From Pseudoxanthomonas sp. YR558 (GTDB lineage Bacteria; Pseudomonadota; Gammaproteobacteria; Xanthomonadales; Xanthomonadaceae), in the NCBI RefSeq assembly GCF_900116385.1, contig NZ_FPCI01000001.1, forward strand, positions 2,329,501 through 2,393,500: 64,000 nt of DNA, given 5' to 3'. Positions 61,534 through 64,000 of the stretch are shown here, piece by piece. The notes beneath the pieces are model-generated. The model saw only the letters and a list, made by a program, of their open reading frames with translations, did no database searches and was not told the DNA's origin. Position 1 is the first letter of the stretch; every line of letters begins with the position of its first letter. The position numbers and the translations under genes are program-made.

Positions 61534-63255
61534 TCAGAGATCGAAGCCGAGCAGCAGCGGGTCGTGGTCGGAGCTGCGGAACGGCACGGCGGGGTCGCCG
61601 TCGGCGTAGCCTTGCGCATCCTGCTCGTCGGCGTTGATGTGCCACTCGGCGGCGCCACGCAGCTGCTTCGCCAGTGACGGGCTGAGCAGGGCGTGGTCGA
61701 GGCGGCCGCTGAGGCCGCTGTAGACGTAGCTGTAGGGGTGTTCGATGCCGGCCTGCTTGAACGCATCCACCCAGCCGGCGTCGTCGCGCAGCCAGCGCAC
61801 CGGCGCTTCCATCGCGTAGGCGTTGAAGTCGCCGAGCATGACGACGCGGTCGCTGCGGGTGCGGGTGGGATCGGTCTTCAGCCACGCGTCGAGACGCTGC
61901 GCCGAATCCAGGCGCAGCGCGTTCCAGCAGCCGGCGCCGTCCTTCTGGTCGGCGTCCAGGCCGGTGGCTTCGGAGCAGCCCTTGGACTTCAGGTGGTTGG
62001 CGACCACGACGAAGGGTTTGCCGGTGTCGCGCACGAAGGCCTGCGCCAATGGGCTGCGGCTGCGTTCGCCGAACGGGCCGGCCTGCAGCGTGGCGGGCTT
62101 GCCGGTGGGCGTCACCTTGTCGCTGCGGTAGATGATGCCCACGCGGATCGTGTCCGGGCCGGGGCCCTGCTTCGCATCGATGAAGCGCCACGTGCCGCCG
62201 CCGGCGTTCAACGCGGCGACGAGCTGGGCGAGGCTGGAGTCGGCGCCGTAGCCGTCGTTCTCCAGTTCCATCAGCGCGGCGATGTCGGGATCCAGCCCCC
62301 GGATGGTGCCGACCAGTTTCTGCACCTGCGCCTGGTACTGCGCCGCGGTCTTGGCGCCGCGTACGGTGGGGAAGCCGCCGCCCTTGCCGTCGCCGTTGAA
62401 CAGGTTCTCCAGGTTGAACGCGGCGATGCGCACGGTGCCGGCGACCTGCGGCGCGGCCGGGCGTTCCGGTGCGGCGATCGTCGGTGCCACGGTGAGCTGC
62501 AGGCGCCACCCGCCGTGGCGCGCATCGACGATGCCCTGCGCGCCGGTCAGCACGGTGCCGGTGCGCAGCGGTTGGCCTTTCTTCACGTACCAGACAGTGG
62601 CGGGGTCGCGTTGGGTGCTGCCGTCATCCAGCACCAGGGTGCGGCGCGCGTTGTCGGCGGCCAGGCGCTTGGCGTCGGCGCTGCCGGGCACGGCGACTTC
62701 GCTGGGTTGCCACAGACGGCCGCCGAAGCTGGTGGTGAGTTCGCCGAAGCGACCCAGCGCGTCGGTACCGCTCAGCGTGAGCGGGGCGTCGATGCGGACG
62801 AGCATGCCTTCATAGCGTTCCCAGTCGGCGGGTTGGGCGGTCAGCACAGTGGGTGCGATGCGGCCGGTGCCGCGCGACTGGATCACCGGCGCATGCAGCG
62901 CCGTCAGCGTGTCGTCGCCGCCGGCCTTGCGCTCGCCGACGATGCCGCGCACGCGGATGCGGTCGCCCGCGGTGAGAAGCGGCGCGGGTGTGCCGTCTTC
63001 GAAGGCGACGAATAGCGCGTCGGACGTCGTCGCCTTGCCGTCGCCGGTGTCCTGCACGAACACGCCGCCCAGGTTGGCGAAGGCCGCGGTGACGACGCCT
63101 TCGACGGTGACGGTCTGCCCGTCCAGCGGGCTGCGCGCGCCTTCGCCCTGCACGTCGCCGATCGGCACGATGCGCTCCTTCGGCGTGGCGGCGCAGGCGG
63201 GCAGCGAGAACGAAGCGAGCAGGGCGAGCGTGAGCAGCGAGCGGGGAGACGTCAT
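61534..63255 (-). CDS. ExeM/NucH-like extracellular endonuclease
   Basis: 573 residues. A signal peptide ends near PACAA (LPAC could also be a lipobox). An OB-fold-like N-part (VTVEGVVTAAFANLGGVFVQD) precedes an endonuclease/exonuclease/phosphatase domain with FNLENLF, ELENDGYG, NHLKSKG, GDFNAY and SSDHDPLL. It degrades extracellular DNA in the family. The earlier in-frame ATG 22 codons upstream is less likely. Confidence 0.93.
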   Translation of the reverse strand: MTSPRSLLTLALLASFSLPACAATPKERIVPIGDVQGEGARSPLDGQTVTVEGVVTAAFANLGGVFVQDTGDGKATTSDALFVAFEDGTPAPLLTAGDRIRVRGIVGERKAGGDDTLTALHAPVIQSRGTGRIAPTVLTAQPADWERYEGMLVRIDAPLTLSGTDALGRFGELTTSFGGRLWQPSEVAVPGSADAKRLAADNARRTLVLDDGSTQRDPATVWYVKKGQPLRTGTVLTGAQGIVDARHGGWRLQLTVAPTIAAPERPAAPQVAGTVRIAAFNLENLFNGDGKGGGFPTVRGAKTAAQYQAQVQKLVGTIRGLDPDIAALMELENDGYGADSSLAQLVAALNAGGGTWRFIDAKQGPGPDTIRVGIIYRSDKVTPTGKPATLQAGPFGERSRSPLAQAFVRDTGKPFVVVANHLKSKGCSEATGLDADQKDGAGCWNALRLDSAQRLDAWLKTDPTRTRSDRVVMLGDFNAYAMEAPVRWLRDDAGWVDAFKQAGIEHPYSYVYSGLSGRLDHALLSPSLAKQLRGAAEWHINADEQDAQGYADGDPAVPFRSSDHDPLLLGFDL

Positions 63256-63315
63256 CGTGATCGGACCGGGCGAGCGAGGCGGCAAGGGTAAACGGAATGC
63301 ATGACCGGAAGGCGG

Positions 63316-63345
63316 AAACAAAAACGCCGCCCGGAGGCGGCGTTT
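63316..63345 (-). terminator. Terminator after cytochrome c gene
   Basis: A 10-bp stem (63322-63331 with 63336-63345, loop CGGA) followed on the minus strand by TTTTGTTT, 20 bp beyond the stop. Confidence 0.85.
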
Positions 63346-63364
63346 CTGCGGAAGGCGCCAGGCC

Positions 63365-63883
63365 TTACTTGATGTTGGCCAGCATCCAGTCGACGGTGGC
63401 GTGCACCTGCTCGTCGGTCAGGGCCGGGTTGCCGCCCTTCGGGGGCATGATGCCGCCGTCCGGACCTGTGAAGCCTTCGATGGCGTGCTTGTACAGGGTG
63501 TCCTTGCCCTTGCCGACGCGCGCGCCCATGCCGGCGGCGGTCAGGGTGGGGGCCTTGCCCACGCCGTTGGTGTGGCAGGCGCCGCAGAGGTTCTGGTAGA
63601 TCACGCTGCCGTCGGTGGTGCCGCCGTAGGCTACCTGCGAGGCGGCGGCGGCCTTGGCGGCGTCAGCGGCGGCGGCCTGCGCGGCGGCACCGGTTTCGCC
63701 GGCATAGACGGCGCCGGCCGGGGCGATGCGGGCCTCGGTGATCTGCGCGGTCTTGGGGTTCACTTCCGGCGGAATCGCGCCATGCAGGAAATGCGCGCCG
63801 ACGATCAGGCCACCGGTGACCAGCACCAGGAAGCCGATCACCATCGAGAAATGCTTGAGGAATTCCAGGTCGTAGTTACGCAC
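63365..63883 (-). CDS. Membrane-anchored cytochrome c
   Basis: 172 residues from a GTG with AAGGTGG ahead. One N-terminal helix (FSMVIGFLVLVTGGLIVGA) anchors it; an Ala-rich linker leads to a class I domain with the haem site CGACH and the Met ligand in GGIMPPKGG. Cytochrome c5-like; it could pass electrons in the respiratory chain. 63884-64000 holds an 8-bp GC hairpin (63899-63918) and no gene start I can see. Confidence 0.93.
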   Translation of the reverse strand: MRNYDLEFLKHFSMVIGFLVLVTGGLIVGAHFLHGAIPPEVNPKTAQITEARIAPAGAVYAGETGAAAQAAAADAAKAAAASQVAYGGTTDGSVIYQNLCGACHTNGVGKAPTLTAAGMGARVGKGKDTLYKHAIEGFTGPDGGIMPPKGGNPALTDEQVHATVDWMLANIK

Positions 63884-64000
63884 TTTCCACCTTTGGCAGC
63901 ACGGCCGCAGGGCCGTGCATGGCTACGAAAACGGGGGCCGACGGTCCGCGCGAGGCGCGTTCCAGGCGAGACCGGGCGCCGGAACGCCGCGGGCAAGGGC

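Overview
The window is a GC-rich, densely coded stretch of chromosome, most likely from a Xanthomonadaceae gammaproteobacterium (Pseudoxanthomonas, Stenotrophomonas, Luteimonas or Lysobacter type). That placement is inferred from gene content: monomeric isocitrate dehydrogenase near aceK, a long-form QueF, a fused indolepyruvate:ferredoxin oxidoreductase, and dispersed TGTAGGAGCGACGTAAG and GTTGGGGTGAAC intergenic repeats. A Clp-like TGTGA-N6-TCAC site fits too. I saw no rRNA, tRNA, prophage, insertion sequence or CRISPR array, so this reads as core genome carrying small repeat-bounded insertions.

Layout. 1-3.9 kb: an ABC exporter (ATPase cut by the window edge), a PanE-type reductase and an NAD(P)-binding epimerase-like protein, all joined by 4-nt overlaps, then a small membrane protein. 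3.9-10.5 kb: tatD, a palindromic repeat pair, hrpB, rluE, an exported methyltransferase and an MDR oxidoreductase. 10.5-19.4 kb: a metabolic control block on the minus strand with a LysR regulator, aceK, a Pat-type protein acetyltransferase and a secreted HExxH protein, next to monomeric icd. 19.6-25.9 kb: LysM and lipoprotein pair, queF, I42 inhibitor lipoprotein, MltB-like transglycosylase, hexose-6-phosphate mutarotase, an MFS exporter and a PepSY protein. 26-29.4 kb: benE, a two-domain methylglyoxal synthase whose end is written by a repeat, and a zinc alcohol dehydrogenase. 29.5-35.4 kb: gltBD.

35.6-48.7 kb is a long minus-strand array: two Tat-exported TldD paralogues, a leaderless TldE partner, DUF4159, MoxR ATPase, DUF58, BatA-like, DUF4175 (with a His/Asp-rich insert), a large membrane-anchored protein and an I78 inhibitor lipoprotein. 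It looks like one envelope-quality-control or peptide-processing system and is the best candidate for something not yet described.

48.8-56.4 kb: a NYN-LOTUS RNA-binding protein coupled to a DUF938 methyltransferase; a small divergent cluster (VOC protein, haem-oxygenase-like di-iron oxidase candidate, QueC-like PP-loop ATPase) that could be biosynthetic; and the 1235-aa indolepyruvate oxidoreductase with a Clp-like site in its divergent promoter region. 56.4-64 kb: TPR-like exported protein, 2OG-Fe(II) oxygenase, gamma-glutamyltransferase, a small exported protein flanked by 86-bp direct repeats, DUF1653 and DUF1697 proteins, a 386-bp non-coding region holding a roughly 42-bp periodic repeat, a secreted ExeM-like nuclease and a membrane-anchored cytochrome c.

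Regulatory signals include back-to-back terminators between convergent genes, two TAGAAT boxes placed six bases before an ATG (predicted leaderless mRNAs of tatD and queF), two CTTG-N9-CAAG sites beside the LysR gene, and two hairpins that bury a Shine-Dalgarno sequence (before DUF4159 and before the MltB-like gene).
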